Shown: in pieces, positions 8,206 to 17,788 of the stretch
Layout: each line of letters opens with the position of its first letter
Numbering within the stretch: the first letter of the stretch is position 1
Assembly (NCBI RefSeq): GCF_900113875.1
Contig: NZ_FORA01000001.1
Coordinates: 248,001-312,000 of the forward strand
DNA length: 64,000 nucleotides
DNA from: Jannaschia pohangensis
GTDB lineage: Bacteria; Pseudomonadota; Alphaproteobacteria; Rhodobacterales; Rhodobacteraceae
Reading direction: 5' to 3'
The notes under the pieces: generated by a model
What the model was told of the DNA's origin: nothing
Database searches by the model: none
The model's input: the letters and a program-made list of their open reading frames with translations, nothing else
Made by a program: the position numbers and the translations under genes

Positions 8206-8925
8206 ATGACCAGCGAGACCAGAACCGGCCCGCGCCACGTCGCCATCATCATGGACGGCAACGGTCGATGGGCGCAAAAGCGCGGTCGTCCCCGTCTTCT
8301 GGGACACCGGGCCGGCGCGCGCCGGGTTCGCGAAATCGTCGCCTCCTGTCCGGATCTGGGGGTGGATTACGTGACGATCTTCGCCTTCTCGACCGAGAAC
8401 TGGAAGCGCACGCAGGCCGAGGTGTCGGGCCTCATGTCGCTGTTCCGGCGCTATATCGAGAGCGAGGCGCAGACCCTTTTGCAGCAGGGAACAAGGGTGC
8501 GCTTCATCGGCGACCGGCTGCGTCTGGACGCCAAGCTGCGCGGCCTGATGGACATGATCGAGGCGCTGACGGCGCATAACACGCGCTGCCACCTGACGAT
8601 CGCGCTGAACTACGGCGGGCGGGACGAGGTGGCGCGCGCCACCAAGCGACTGGCGCGGGATGTGGCGAGTGGCGCGCTCGACCCCGAAGACATCACGGAC
8701 GAGACCTTGCCGCGCTACCTCGACACGCATGTTCTGCCCGACCCCGATCTGGTGATCCGCACCAGTGGCGAGGCGCGGATCTCGAACTTCCTGCTCTGGC
8801 AATCGGCCTATTCCGAGTATGAATTCGTCGACACCCTCTGGCCCGATTTCACCCGCGAGATCTTCGAGGATGTCCTGAGCCGCTACGGCAGCCGCGAGCG
8901 TCGTTTCGGCGGGGTGAAGGTATGA
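8206..8925 (+). CDS. uppS: Undecaprenyl diphosphate synthase (isoprenyl transferase)
   Basis: This cis-prenyltransferase builds the C55 lipid carrier for peptidoglycan and LPS. The 239-residue protein has the catalytic Asp17 in HVAIIMDGNGRWA, GHRAGARRVR, FAFSTENWKR, and the C-terminal RTSGEARISNFLLWQSAYSE signature. The next gene's ATG overlaps its stop (ATGA), so it is translationally coupled to cdsA. Confidence 0.97.
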   Translation: MTSETRTGPRHVAIIMDGNGRWAQKRGRPRLLGHRAGARRVREIVASCPDLGVDYVTIFAFSTENWKRTQAEVSGLMSLFRRYIESEAQTLLQQGTRVRFIGDRLRLDAKLRGLMDMIEALTAHNTRCHLTIALNYGGRDEVARATKRLARDVASGALDPEDITDETLPRYLDTHVLPDPDLVIRTSGEARISNFLLWQSAYSEYEFVDTLWPDFTREIFEDVLSRYGSRERRFGGVKV

Positions 8926-9800
8926 ACGACCGCATCGACCCCGCAATCGAGGACGAGGAAGAAGAGCCGCCCCTGTTCGACTTCGCCATGGACCAACCGC
9001 TGGAGCCGCAGGTTGCGGGCCGGTTTCAGGACCTGATCCCGCGTCTGTCGACGGCCGTGGTCCTGTTTCTGATCGGGGGTGCTGCGATCTGGCTTGGCGG
9101 GCTTTGGTTTGTGGGCCTGATTTCGATCATCACCGGTGTGATGCTGTGGGAACTGGCGACGATGCTGCGCACGGGGCCCAAGCGCGCCAGGCTGATGGCC
9201 GTGGTCGGGGGCGGGGCGCTGTTCGTGGCGAACCTGATCCCCATCGGGTTCGGTCTGCCGCTTCTGATGCTGGTGCCGATGGTGGGCGTGGCCTTCATCC
9301 GGCGGCACCGGCGGATCATGGTCATGTTCTCGCTCGCCATGGTTCTGTCGGGGCTGAGCCTGACGCAGCACCTGACGCAATTCGGGCTGGCCTGGATGGT
9401 CTGGCTAATCCTTGTGGTGGTGGCGTCGGACGTCTGCGGCTATTTCGCGGGGCGTATCCTGGGCGGGCCGAAGTTCTGGCCGCGTGTCAGCCCCAAGAAA
9501 ACCTGGTCGGGTACCATCGCGGGCTGGCTCGGGGCCGCGATCATCGGCTTGATCTGGACCGTCTGGCTGGATGCCGGATGGGAGACGATCGGGATTTCCA
9601 TCGCCCTCGCCATGATGGCGCAGATGGGGGACATCGCGGAATCGGCGGTCAAGCGGAAGATGGGGGTCAAGGACAGCTCCAACCTGCTGCCCGGCCACGG
9701 CGGACTGTTCGACCGGTTCGACGCGATGCTCGGTGCGGCCCTGATGCTTCTGGTGATCGAGAGCCTGTCCGAATTTCCCCCGATCCCCGGCGTCGGATGA
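8922..9800 (+). CDS. cdsA: Phosphatidate cytidylyltransferase
   Basis: CdsA makes CDP-diacylglycerol from phosphatidic acid and CTP in the inner membrane. The 292-residue protein has several hydrophobic segments from about residue 45 onward and the CTP-transferase signature near the end (SAVKRKMGVKDSSNLLPGHG then GLFDRFDAMLGA). A soluble acidic N-terminus of about 40 residues precedes the first membrane segment. It overlaps uppS before it and dxr after it by four bases each. Confidence 0.96.
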   Translation: MNDRIDPAIEDEEEEPPLFDFAMDQPLEPQVAGRFQDLIPRLSTAVVLFLIGGAAIWLGGLWFVGLISIITGVMLWELATMLRTGPKRARLMAVVGGGALFVANLIPIGFGLPLLMLVPMVGVAFIRRHRRIMVMFSLAMVLSGLSLTQHLTQFGLAWMVWLILVVVASDVCGYFAGRILGGPKFWPRVSPKKTWSGTIAGWLGAAIIGLIWTVWLDAGWETIGISIALAMMAQMGDIAESAVKRKMGVKDSSNLLPGHGGLFDRFDAMLGAALMLLVIESLSEFPPIPGVG

Positions 9801-10948
9801 GGCGGGTCAGTGTTTTCGGGGCGACCGGGTCCATCGGGCAGAGCACCCTCGATCTGATCGGACGCGGCGCCTATGATGTCGTCGCCCTGTCCGGCGGATC
9901 CAACATCGGCCAATTGGCCCGGGACGCGATCCGCCTGCGCGCCGACGTCGCGGTCACCGCTTTCGACGACAAGTTGTCCGACCTTCGCGACGCATTGGCC
10001 GGGTCGGGGGTCGCGGCGGCGGCGGGCAAGACCGCGCTGGAGGAGGCGGCGGACCGGCCCGCCGACTGGATCATGTCGGCCATCGTTGGCGCCGCGGGCC
10101 TGACCCCCGGGCTGCGGGCCTTGCGCCATGGCACGACGCTGGCGCTGGCCAACAAGGAGAGCCTGGTCTGCGCCGGCCCCCTGTTGATGGCCGAGGCGCG
10201 CAGGCACGGCGCCACGATCCTGCCGGTCGACAGCGAACATTCCGCCGTCTTCCAGACGCTGGTCGGCGAAGACATGGCGGCGGTCGAAAAGGTCATCATC
10301 ACCGGATCGGGCGGGGGTCTGCGCGACTGGCCGCTGGCGCGTCTGGCCGAGGCGACGCCCGAACAGGCGGGCAAACATCCCAACTGGGACATGGGCCAAC
10401 GCATCACCATCGATTCCGCCTCGATGATGAACAAGGCGATGGAGCTGATCGAGACCAAGGAGTTCTTCGGCCTGCCACCCGAAATGATCGACACGATCAT
10501 CCATCCCCAAAGCCTGATCCACGCGCTGGTGCAGTTCAACGACGGCGCGCTGATGGCGCATCTGGGCACACCGGACATGCGCCACGCCATCGGCTATGCG
10601 CTCAACTGGCCCGATCGCGGGCCCGTCCCGGTGGAGCGGCTGGACCTTGCGAAGGTGGCGCAGCTTGATTTCCACGCGCCGGATCCGGCGCGCTATCCCG
10701 CCCTTGATCTGGCCCGCCGCGTGATGGGGCAGGGTGGGCTGTCGGGCGCCGCGTTCAATGCCGCCAAGGAGGCCGCGCTCGACCTGTTTCTGGCGCGCGC
10801 CATCCGTTTCACCGACATGGCCCCCCTCGTGGCGCGGGTGCTGGATCAAATGGACGCGGACAATCGCCTTGAAGCTGACACGTTGAGCCTCGATATGGTG
10901 CAGGATACCGATACCCGAGCGAGACAGATTGCGCGCGACCTGGCCTGA
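9797..10948 (+). CDS. dxr: 1-deoxy-D-xylulose 5-phosphate reductoisomerase
   Basis: Dxr is the first committed enzyme of the MEP isoprenoid pathway and supplies precursors to UppS. The 383-residue protein begins MRRVSVFGATGSIGQSTLDL with the NADPH-binding loop. It also has ALANKESLVCAG, LPVDSEHSAVFQ (metal-binding acidic residues) and ITIDSASMMNKAMELIE. The same frame stays open upstream through cdsA, but the ATG that overlaps the cdsA stop (ATGA) gives the right length and N-terminus. Confidence 0.97.
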   Translation: MRRVSVFGATGSIGQSTLDLIGRGAYDVVALSGGSNIGQLARDAIRLRADVAVTAFDDKLSDLRDALAGSGVAAAAGKTALEEAADRPADWIMSAIVGAAGLTPGLRALRHGTTLALANKESLVCAGPLLMAEARRHGATILPVDSEHSAVFQTLVGEDMAAVEKVIITGSGGGLRDWPLARLAEATPEQAGKHPNWDMGQRITIDSASMMNKAMELIETKEFFGLPPEMIDTIIHPQSLIHALVQFNDGALMAHLGTPDMRHAIGYALNWPDRGPVPVERLDLAKVAQLDFHAPDPARYPALDLARRVMGQGGLSGAAFNAAKEAALDLFLARAIRFTDMAPLVARVLDQMDADNRLEADTLSLDMVQDTDTRARQIARDLA

Positions 10949-10986
10949 TACAAGGTCGGCGTGCGCCCCGAGCAGGAAAGAAGACC

Positions 10987-12333
10987 ATGGACGCAAGCCT
11001 CATTCCGCAGTTCGGGGGATTCCTCTGGACCGCCGTCGCCTTCATCGTCGCCCTGTCCATCATCGTGGCGATCCATGAATACGGCCACTACATCGTGGGG
11101 CGGTGGTGTGGGATCAAGGCGGATGTCTTCTCCATCGGGTTCGGACCGATCATTTTCTCCCGGATGGACAAGCATGGCACCCGCTGGCAGGTCGCGGCCC
11201 TGCCGCTTGGCGGCTACGTCAAGTTCCGGGGTGACGCGAACGCGGCTTCGGTCGGGGCCGATGGGTCGGTCCAGCAGATGACACCCGAGGAACGCGCACA
11301 GACCATGACGGGGGCCTCGCTCTGGCGTCGGTCGGCGACGGTTCTGGCGGGCCCGGTCTTCAACTTCATCCTGTCCATCCTGATCTTCGGAGGCTTCGCG
11401 CTCATGTCCGGGCGGACCGTGGACGAGCCTGTGATCGGGCCGCTGAAGCTCTTGCCTGAGGAGGTTGTCACGCTTCAACCCGGGGACAAGGTCCTGGCGG
11501 TCGCAGGCATCGAAGTCGAGACGCTGGCCGATCTTGCGACCACCGCCGAGGCGCTCGAGCCGAGCCCGACGCTGCCTTACGTCATCCTGCGCGACGGTCA
11601 GGAAATGTTGGTCGATGCCGCTTTCCCCATGCCCGCGCGGGCCGATGCGGTGATGCCGCGCTCGGCGGCATGGGATATCGGGATGCGCCCCGGCGATGTG
11701 ATCACGGCCATCGACGGCCAGGAGATTCATTCGTTCAACGCGTTGCGCAACACCGTCGCCGCGGGCGAGGGCGCGCCTCTTGGCCTGACCGTCTGGCGCC
11801 CGACCGAAGGCGGCGGCGGCGAAGAGCTTGAGTTTACGCTGACCCCGCGCGGTCAGGATCTGCCCCTTGATGAAGGCGGGTTCGAGCGGCGTTGGTTGAT
11901 CGGTGTGAACGGCGGGCTGTTCTTCGAGCCGGCCACCGAATCCGCCGGTCCCATTGGCGCGATCAGCTACGGGGTCACGCAGACCTACGAGGTCATCTCT
12001 TCCTCTCTCAGCGCGCTTGGCCATATCGCGGCGCAGAAAATCAGCGTCTGCAACCTGTCGGGCCCGGTCGGCATTGCCCAGACGGCCGGCGCAGTGGCCA
12101 GTCAGGGCACCGTCAGTTTCATCTGGTTCATCGCCGTGCTGTCGGCCGCCGTGGGCATGCTCAACCTGTTCCCGATCCCGGTTCTGGATGGCGGACACCT
12201 GGTCTTTCATGCCTACGAAGGTGTGCGCGGCAAGCCGCCGTCGGATACCGCCGTGCGCATCCTGATGACCGTCGGTATCGCGATGATGCTGGGTCTGATG
12301 GTCTTTGCCACCTGGAACGACTTCACCTGCTAG
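10987..12333 (+). CDS. rseP: Site-2 membrane metalloprotease RseP
   Basis: RseP-type M50 proteases cleave anti-sigma factors and signal-peptide remnants within the inner membrane. In the 448-residue protein the zinc motif HEYGH is at residues 30-34 in the first membrane segment. The third zinc ligand lies in NLFPIPVLDGGHL near the C-terminus, with PDZ-type sequence between (DIGMRPGDVITAIDGQEI). Length and layout are normal. It follows dxr by 38 bases and precedes a tiny membrane-peptide gene and bamA. Confidence 0.96.
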   Translation: MDASLIPQFGGFLWTAVAFIVALSIIVAIHEYGHYIVGRWCGIKADVFSIGFGPIIFSRMDKHGTRWQVAALPLGGYVKFRGDANAASVGADGSVQQMTPEERAQTMTGASLWRRSATVLAGPVFNFILSILIFGGFALMSGRTVDEPVIGPLKLLPEEVVTLQPGDKVLAVAGIEVETLADLATTAEALEPSPTLPYVILRDGQEMLVDAAFPMPARADAVMPRSAAWDIGMRPGDVITAIDGQEIHSFNALRNTVAAGEGAPLGLTVWRPTEGGGGEELEFTLTPRGQDLPLDEGGFERRWLIGVNGGLFFEPATESAGPIGAISYGVTQTYEVISSSLSALGHIAAQKISVCNLSGPVGIAQTAGAVASQGTVSFIWFIAVLSAAVGMLNLFPIPVLDGGHLVFHAYEGVRGKPPSDTAVRILMTVGIAMMLGLMVFATWNDFTC

Positions 12334-12471
12334 GCCGACTTCTGCCGGAATGGCGGGGGCGTCTTGGCACGCCCTTGCCCGACACCGTGAACGTACCGAA
12401 ATTGCCCAAGCGGTGCCGCATTCCCGCCCCAATCCGTCGGCAAAAGCAGGCAACGTCATCGGAGGTGCATC

Positions 12472-12597
12472 ATGCGTCACATGCAAAACGGATATCGCGG
12501 CCTGTCGGTTTTCATGGGCCTGAACATCGATCGACTGCTGTCGGCCTTTGCCATCGTGTTTGCGATGTTGCTTGCCGCCTGGATTCAGTCGCTCTGA
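12472..12597 (+). CDS. 41-residue single-span membrane peptide
   Basis: A short frame with a strong GGAGG ribosome site 6 bases before its ATG. It encodes a peptide that begins MRHMQNGYRGLSVFMGLN and continues into a hydrophobic helix ([16 protein letters not shown]) ending QSL, so it should be a one-pass inner-membrane protein. A hairpin terminator follows 25 bases after the stop. The combination of ribosome site, sensible composition and terminator argues for a real gene. I recognise no family. It lies between rseP and bamA, so a role in envelope stress or biogenesis is possible but only a guess. Confidence 0.6.
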   Translation: MRHMQNGYRGLSVFMGLNIDRLLSAFAIVFAMLLAAWIQSL

Positions 12598-12621
12598 TCC
12601 AACATGATTTTTAAGGCACAG

Positions 12622-12640
12622 GCCCCCGCAAGGGGGCTTT
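12622..12640 (+). terminator. Hairpin terminator between the small membrane peptide and bamA
   Basis: The stem GCCCCC/GGGGGC with a GCAA loop is followed by TTTGCTGCTTT. It would end or attenuate transcription from dxr-rseP before bamA, implying that bamA has its own promoter or is expressed by readthrough. Confidence 0.55.
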
Positions 12641-12710
12641 GCTGCTTTGACATGCTCCTGCACCATCTGTAGTGGTCTTCGGCAAGAAGATCGCAAATGG
12701 GGCGGATGAC

Positions 12711-15062
12711 ATGGACGATCACGGCGGAGCCTCAAAAGGGGCCGGTCGGAGGGCTGCGGCCTATCTGGTAAATGGCTTTGGATTTCTGCGGCTGTCGCTG
12801 CTGACGCTTCTTGGGGCCGTCCTGATTGCCGGTGCGGCACAGGCGCAGACCTATCGCTTCTCCACGTTCGAGGTTCAGGGCAACACCCGGATCGAGACCT
12901 CCACGATTCTGGCCAACCTGGGTGTCACCCCGGGCGAGTCGATCACGGCAGGCCAGCTGAACGACGGCTTCCAGCGGCTTCAGGCGTCGGGCCTGTTCGA
13001 GACGGTGGAAATCGTGCCGCAAGGCGGCAAGCTTCTGATTATCGTGAACGAATATCCCACGATCAATCGCATCTCCATCGAAGGGAACGACCGGCTCAAG
13101 GACGAAGACCTGCTGACAGTCGTGACCAGCCAGCCGCGCCGGGTCTATTCCCCCGCCGTCGCCGAACGGGACGCCGCCAATATCGCCGCCGCCTATGCGC
13201 AGGCCGGGCGTCTGTCGGCGACCGTCCAGCCCAAGATCATCCGGCGCAGCGACAACCGCGTCGATCTGGTGTTCGAGATCGCAGAAGGCCGCGTGAGCGA
13301 GATCGAGCGTCTGAGCTTTGTCGGCAACCGCGCGTTTTCGGACCGTCGTCTTCGCCGCGTCCTCGAGACGACGCAGGCCGGCCTTTTCCGCGCGCTGATC
13401 GGGTCGGATACCTTCGTCGGCGACCGCATCGCGCTCGACACGCAGCTGCTCCGCGATTTCTATCTGTCGCGCGGTTATGCCGATGTGCAGGTCCTGTCGG
13501 CCACGCCCGAATTGTCGCCCAACCGTGACGCCTATTTCCTGACCTTCCGCATTCAAGAGGGGCAGCAGTTCACCTTCGGCGACGTGACCGCCGTCTCGAA
13601 CCTGCCCGAGATTGACGTCGATCAGTATCAATCAGAGATCCAGGTCCGCCGCGGCAACGTGTTCAACCCGCAAAGCGTCGAGCGCACAATCCAGCGTCTT
13701 GAACTGCTGGCGACGCGTCAGGGCCTGACCTTCGTGCGCGTGACGCCGACCGTGCGCCGCAACGACGCCGACCTGACGCTGGACGTCGATTTCGTGATTG
13801 AAAAGGGCGAACGCCTCTTCGTCGAACGGATCGACATCGAAGGCAATGCCACGACGCTCGACCGGGTCATCCGTCGCGAATTCGAGACGGTGGAGGGCGA
13901 CCCCTTCAACCCGCGCGAGATCCGTGCCGCCGCCGAACGCATCCGTGCCCTGGGCTATTTCAGCCAGGCCGAGGTTTCGGCACGCGAAGGATCGGCACCC
14001 GAGCAGGTGATCGTCGACGTCGACGTCGAGGAGCAGCCGACCGGATCGCTCGGCTTCGGGGCCAATTATTCCGCCGAAAGCGGCGTCGGGGTGTCGTTCA
14101 GCTTTGCCGAGACGAATTTCCTGGGCCGGGGTCAGGTCTTCAACTTCTCGGTCGACACCGGATCGGAAACCTCCAGCTCGTCCCTGACGTTCGTGGAGCC
14201 GTATTTCCTGAACCGCGACCTCGCGCTGTCGTTCTCGATCTTCTACAACGAGTCGTCGCAGGATACGCTGACCTTCGACACGCGCTCGGCCGGGTTCTCC
14301 ACGGGGCTCAGCTTTCCGGCGGGCGAATACAGCCGCCTTGCGCTCAGCTATGGCTTCACCACGGACAAGTTGACCGAACGGCCCGGCACGACCTTGTCGC
14401 CGGTTCTGTTGCGGGACGAGGGCGAGGCGATCACATCCTTTGTCAGCTACACCTATACCTACAACACCATCGGCGGCGGTCTTGACCCGACGCGCGGCGT
14501 GCGGTTGCGGTTCGGCCAGCAGTTTGCGGGCATCGGCGGGGACGAGGAATTCGTGAAGTCGACCTTCCTTGCATCGGCGCAGCGCACGATCCGCAACGAC
14601 GAAGTCACGCTGAATGCGACGTTCGAGGGTGGGGTCATCAACTCTCTGGGCGGCACCTTGTCCCGCCAGTCCAACCGCTTTTTCAACAACCAGTCCATCA
14701 TTCGCGGTTTCGAATCCGGCGGCATCGGCCCGCGCGACCTGAACTTCTCCAACGGCTCGCTTGGCGGCAACTACTATGCCGCGGCGCGCTTCGAGGCGCA
14801 GTTCCCGCTTGGCTTCATCCCGGACGAATACGGGATTTCGGCGGCCACCTTCCTCGACATGGGGTCGGTCTGGGGGCTTGATGATGCGACAACGGTCGGA
14901 ATTCCGATTGATGATGGGTTCTTCCTCAACTCGGCCGTCGGCGTCGGTCTGCTTTGGGACACGGCGATCGGACCGCTGCGGTTCAACTTCACCCGGGCCA
15001 TCAACAAGCGCAGCTTCGACCGCGAGCAGACGTTCGACCTGACGATCCAGACACGCTTCTGA
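12711..15062 (+). CDS. bamA: Outer membrane protein assembly factor BamA
   Basis: BamA inserts beta-barrel proteins into the outer membrane. After a signal segment (LTLLGAVLIAGAAQAQ) come five POTRA-like repeats up to about residue 420 (for example FEVQGNTRIETSTI, LSFVGNRAFSDRRLRR, IDIEGNATTLDRVIRREF). A 16-strand barrel follows, ending in DLTIQTRF with a C-terminal Phe. The barrel includes the RGFESGGIGPRD loop, the conserved VRGF/Y motif. Length is about 783 residues. The start is uncertain: ATG at 12711 is used here, but a GTG 13 codons upstream (12672) keeps the frame. The skp ATG overlaps its stop. Confidence 0.95.
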   Translation: MDDHGGASKGAGRRAAAYLVNGFGFLRLSLLTLLGAVLIAGAAQAQTYRFSTFEVQGNTRIETSTILANLGVTPGESITAGQLNDGFQRLQASGLFETVEIVPQGGKLLIIVNEYPTINRISIEGNDRLKDEDLLTVVTSQPRRVYSPAVAERDAANIAAAYAQAGRLSATVQPKIIRRSDNRVDLVFEIAEGRVSEIERLSFVGNRAFSDRRLRRVLETTQAGLFRALIGSDTFVGDRIALDTQLLRDFYLSRGYADVQVLSATPELSPNRDAYFLTFRIQEGQQFTFGDVTAVSNLPEIDVDQYQSEIQVRRGNVFNPQSVERTIQRLELLATRQGLTFVRVTPTVRRNDADLTLDVDFVIEKGERLFVERIDIEGNATTLDRVIRREFETVEGDPFNPREIRAAAERIRALGYFSQAEVSAREGSAPEQVIVDVDVEEQPTGSLGFGANYSAESGVGVSFSFAETNFLGRGQVFNFSVDTGSETSSSSLTFVEPYFLNRDLALSFSIFYNESSQDTLTFDTRSAGFSTGLSFPAGEYSRLALSYGFTTDKLTERPGTTLSPVLLRDEGEAITSFVSYTYTYNTIGGGLDPTRGVRLRFGQQFAGIGGDEEFVKSTFLASAQRTIRNDEVTLNATFEGGVINSLGGTLSRQSNRFFNNQSIIRGFESGGIGPRDLNFSNGSLGGNYYAAARFEAQFPLGFIPDEYGISAATFLDMGSVWGLDDATTVGIPIDDGFFLNSAVGVGLLWDTAIGPLRFNFTRAINKRSFDREQTFDLTIQTRF

Positions 15063-15667
15063 TGCGACGCCTTGCGGGCCTGCTGCTGGCTGGCTGTGTC
15101 CTAGCCTTGCCCGTATCGGCGCAGCAGGCCGGGATGCCGCCTGTCGGTGTGCCGCAATCGGCTGTTGTCGTTCTCGACCGGGATCAGCTGTTCTCGACAA
15201 GCCTGTTCGGGCGCAGGGTCGCCCGCGACGTGGAGGCGGCGTCGACCGAACTGGCCACCGAAAACCGGCAGATCGAGGCCGATCTGGAAGCCGAGGAAGC
15301 GCGTCTGACCGAATTGCGCGCCACGATGGACCCTGCGGAATTTCGCCAGCTGGCCATCGACTTCGACGCGCGGGTGACCGACATCCGCCGTGCGCAGGAC
15401 GCCAAGGGCCGGGCCATCACCGGACAGATCGAACGGGCGCAGCAGATCTTCTTCGAGCGGATCAACCCGATCCTGGTGGATCTGGCCCGCGAGGCGGGGG
15501 CGCTTGTGATCCTGGACCGCCGTTTCGTCGTCGCTTCGGCCGATCAGGTGAACATCACCGCCGTGGCACAGGCGCGGGTTGACTCCATCCTGGGCGAGGG
15601 GCCGCTGACCGATGCGCCCGCGCCACCCCCTCAAAGCCCGGCGGAAACGCCGCCTGCCGCCGACTAG
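15062..15667 (+). CDS. skp: OmpH/Skp-family periplasmic chaperone
   Basis: Skp escorts unfolded outer-membrane proteins to BamA. The ATG overlaps the bamA stop by one base. The 201-residue product starts [21 protein letters not shown], a signal peptide. A charged helical region typical of the Skp coiled-coil arms follows ([20 protein letters not shown], then [15 protein letters not shown]). It ends in [15 protein letters not shown] and a proline-rich tail. The sequence match is weak, as is usual for the family, but position and architecture agree. Confidence 0.88.
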   Translation: MRRLAGLLLAGCVLALPVSAQQAGMPPVGVPQSAVVVLDRDQLFSTSLFGRRVARDVEAASTELATENRQIEADLEAEEARLTELRATMDPAEFRQLAIDFDARVTDIRRAQDAKGRAITGQIERAQQIFFERINPILVDLAREAGALVILDRRFVVASADQVNITAVAQARVDSILGEGPLTDAPAPPPQSPAETPPAAD

Positions 15668-15747
15668 GTCGGCAGCGGTGTTGCGGACGGCTTGCCCCGC
15701 ACCCCCGCCGCGCGGTAAGCCCGGGGGACAGAAGACTGGGGGGACCG

Positions 15748-16212
15748 ATGACGACCGAAGCCGATATCCACCTGATCCAGCGGATCATTCCGCATCGCTA
15801 CCCGTTCCTGCTGATCGACAAGGTGCGCGATATCGTGGCGAACACCTCGGCTGTGGGCATCAAGAACGTGACCTTCAACGAGCCGCATTTTCAGGGGCAT
15901 TTCCCCGGCACCCCCATCATGCCCGGCGTCACCATCGTCGAGGCGATGGCCCAGACCGCCGCCGTGATGGTCGGGGCGTCCAACGGCTTGGCCGACAAGG
16001 AATTCCTCGTCTATTTCATGGCCATTGACGGCTGCAAATTCCGCCGCAAGGTCATACCGGGCGACGTGCTCGAGTTGAAGATCGACGTGACGCGCGGCAA
16101 GCCGGGTGCCAAGGTCTGGCGCTTCCACGGGGTTGCCACGGTCGATGGCGAAGTGGCCGCCGAAGCGGATTTCACCGCCATGATGGACCTGCCCAAGGAC
16201 GACGCGGCGTGA
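15748..16212 (+). CDS. fabZ: 3-hydroxyacyl-ACP dehydratase FabZ
   Basis: FabZ dehydrates 3-hydroxyacyl-ACP in fatty acid synthesis. The 154-residue protein has [12 protein letters not shown], and the catalytic His51 and Glu65 in [20 protein letters not shown]. In many proteobacteria lpxD lies between skp and fabZ; it is absent here. The following lpxA begins within the fabZ stop (GTGA). Confidence 0.96.
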   Translation: MTTEADIHLIQRIIPHRYPFLLIDKVRDIVANTSAVGIKNVTFNEPHFQGHFPGTPIMPGVTIVEAMAQTAAVMVGASNGLADKEFLVYFMAIDGCKFRRKVIPGDVLELKIDVTRGKPGAKVWRFHGVATVDGEVAAEADFTAMMDLPKDDAA

Positions 16213-17006
16213 GCGTCGACCCTTCGGCGCAGATCCACCCCTTGGCGGTGATCGAGCCCGGCGCGACCATCGGCGCGCGGGCCAAGGTCGGCGCCTTCAG
16301 CCTGATCGGTCCCGAGGTTACCCTGGCCGAAGACGTCGAGATCCGCAGCCATGTGGTGCTGACCGGCTGGACGGACATCGGGGCGGGAACCATCGTATAT
16401 CCGTTCTCGTCGATCGGCGAGGTGCCGCAGGATCTCAAGTTCGGGGGGGAGCGGACACGCCTGCGCATCGGCGCGCGCAATCGCATCCGCGAACACGTCA
16501 CGATGAACACAGGCACCGCACAGGGCGGCGGCGAGACGGTGATCGGCGATGACGGTTTGTTCATGGCCGGATGCCACGTTGCCCATGATTGCCACATCGG
16601 AAACCGCGTCATCGTGGTGAACCAATCCGCCATCGCGGGCCACTGCATGATCGAGGATGACGTGATCGTCGGCGGCCTTTCGGGCATCCACCAATGGGTG
16701 CGGATCGGGCAGGGCGCCATCATCGGCGCGCTGTCGATGGTGACGAACGACGTGGTGCCCTACGGCCTCGTGCAGGGGCCACGCGCCGAACTGGACGGGT
16801 TGAACCTTGTCGGGCTGAAGCGGCGCGGCGTGGACCGGACCGATATTCAGGCGCTGCGCGTGGCTCTTCTGACCTTGAAACAGGGCGAGGGCACGTTCCT
16901 TGAACGGGCGCGCCGTCTGGGTGAGGAAACCGAGAGCGCCTATGTCCATCGCATGGTGGAGTTCATCACCGGCGCATCGGACCGCAGCTTTCTGGTGCCG
17001 AAGTGA
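16209..17006 (+). CDS. lpxA: UDP-N-acetylglucosamine acyltransferase
   Basis: LpxA starts lipid A synthesis by adding a 3-hydroxyacyl chain to UDP-GlcNAc. The 265-residue protein shows hexapeptide repeats of a left-handed beta-helix from the start ([20 protein letters not shown]) and the active-site region [20 protein letters not shown], with the catalytic His in HVAHD. The C-terminal helices ([20 protein letters not shown]) follow. It starts with GTG overlapping fabZ. Confidence 0.96.
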   Translation: MSVDPSAQIHPLAVIEPGATIGARAKVGAFSLIGPEVTLAEDVEIRSHVVLTGWTDIGAGTIVYPFSSIGEVPQDLKFGGERTRLRIGARNRIREHVTMNTGTAQGGGETVIGDDGLFMAGCHVAHDCHIGNRVIVVNQSAIAGHCMIEDDVIVGGLSGIHQWVRIGQGAIIGALSMVTNDVVPYGLVQGPRAELDGLNLVGLKRRGVDRTDIQALRVALLTLKQGEGTFLERARRLGEETESAYVHRMVEFITGASDRSFLVPK

Positions 17007-17788
17007 GCAAGCTGGCGCTGGTGGCCGGGCAGGGCGGCTTGCCGCATCGCCTGGTCGCGGCGCTGCCGGACCAGATCGCCACCGTGGTCCACCTCGACGG
17101 CTTCGCGCCCGAGGGGGTCACCTCCACCGCTTTTCGCGTCGAACACCTGGGCAGCCTGATCGCCCGGCTGGTTGCGGAGGGGGTCAGCGATGTCTGTTTC
17201 GCCGGGGCCATCGCGCGCCCGGCCCTCGACCCCGCGGCCCTCGATGCGGCGACACTGCCATTGGTCCCCCGGATGATGCAGGCTTTGCAGGCGGCCGACG
17301 ACGCGGCCCTGCGGACGGTCCTGTCGTTCTTCGAGGAGGCTGGCCTGCGCGTGGTGGGCGCGCATGAGTTGCTCCCCGACCTGCTCACCGTGCCGGAGGT
17401 GGGAACGCCCTCCGACCGGGCGCGCGCCGACATCGACCGGGCGGCGGCTGTTCACGCGGCCCTGGCCCCACTTGATGTCGGACAGGGTTGCGTCGTGGCC
17501 GCAGGGCAGGTTCTGGCGGTCGAGGCGATGCCGGGCACCGACTGGATGCTGGCCAGCCTGACCCATTTTCACGGGCCGAAAGGCGGCGTCCTCTTCAAGG
17601 CCGCCAAGGCCGGGCAGGACCGACGGGTCGACATGGCAACCATCGGTCCGGGCACCGTCACTGCCGCCGCCGCCGCAGGCCTGTCGGGCATCGCGGTGCG
17701 GCAGAGCGATGTTCTGGTGCTCGACCCCGAAGGGGTGAGCGATGCCCTGACCCGCACGGGCCTGTTCCTGACGGCCGTCGCGCCGTGA
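17003..17788 (+). CDS. lpxI: UDP-2,3-diacylglucosamine pyrophosphatase LpxI (DUF1009)
   Basis: LpxI hydrolyses UDP-2,3-diacylglucosamine to lipid X and is the alphaproteobacterial replacement for LpxH. The 261-residue protein begins with LALVAGQGGLPHRLV and has VCFAGAIARP, LLTVPEVG (family form often TPEVG/LAPEG) and the C-terminal VDMATIGPGTVTAAAAAGLSGIAV. It begins with GTG overlapping the lpxA stop and sits between lpxA and lpxB as in relatives. Confidence 0.94.
   Translation: MSKLALVAGQGGLPHRLVAALPDQIATVVHLDGFAPEGVTSTAFRVEHLGSLIARLVAEGVSDVCFAGAIARPALDPAALDAATLPLVPRMMQALQAADDAALRTVLSFFEEAGLRVVGAHELLPDLLTVPEVGTPSDRARADIDRAAAVHAALAPLDVGQGCVVAAGQVLAVEAMPGTDWMLASLTHFHGPKGGVLFKAAKAGQDRRVDMATIGPGTVTAAAAAGLSGIAVRQSDVLVLDPEGVSDALTRTGLFLTAVAP

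Noticed and set aside
9104-9796. Extended N-terminus of dxr giving 614 residues
   Set aside because: The extra part is an out-of-frame reading of cdsA; the ATGA overlap start gives a normal Dxr.
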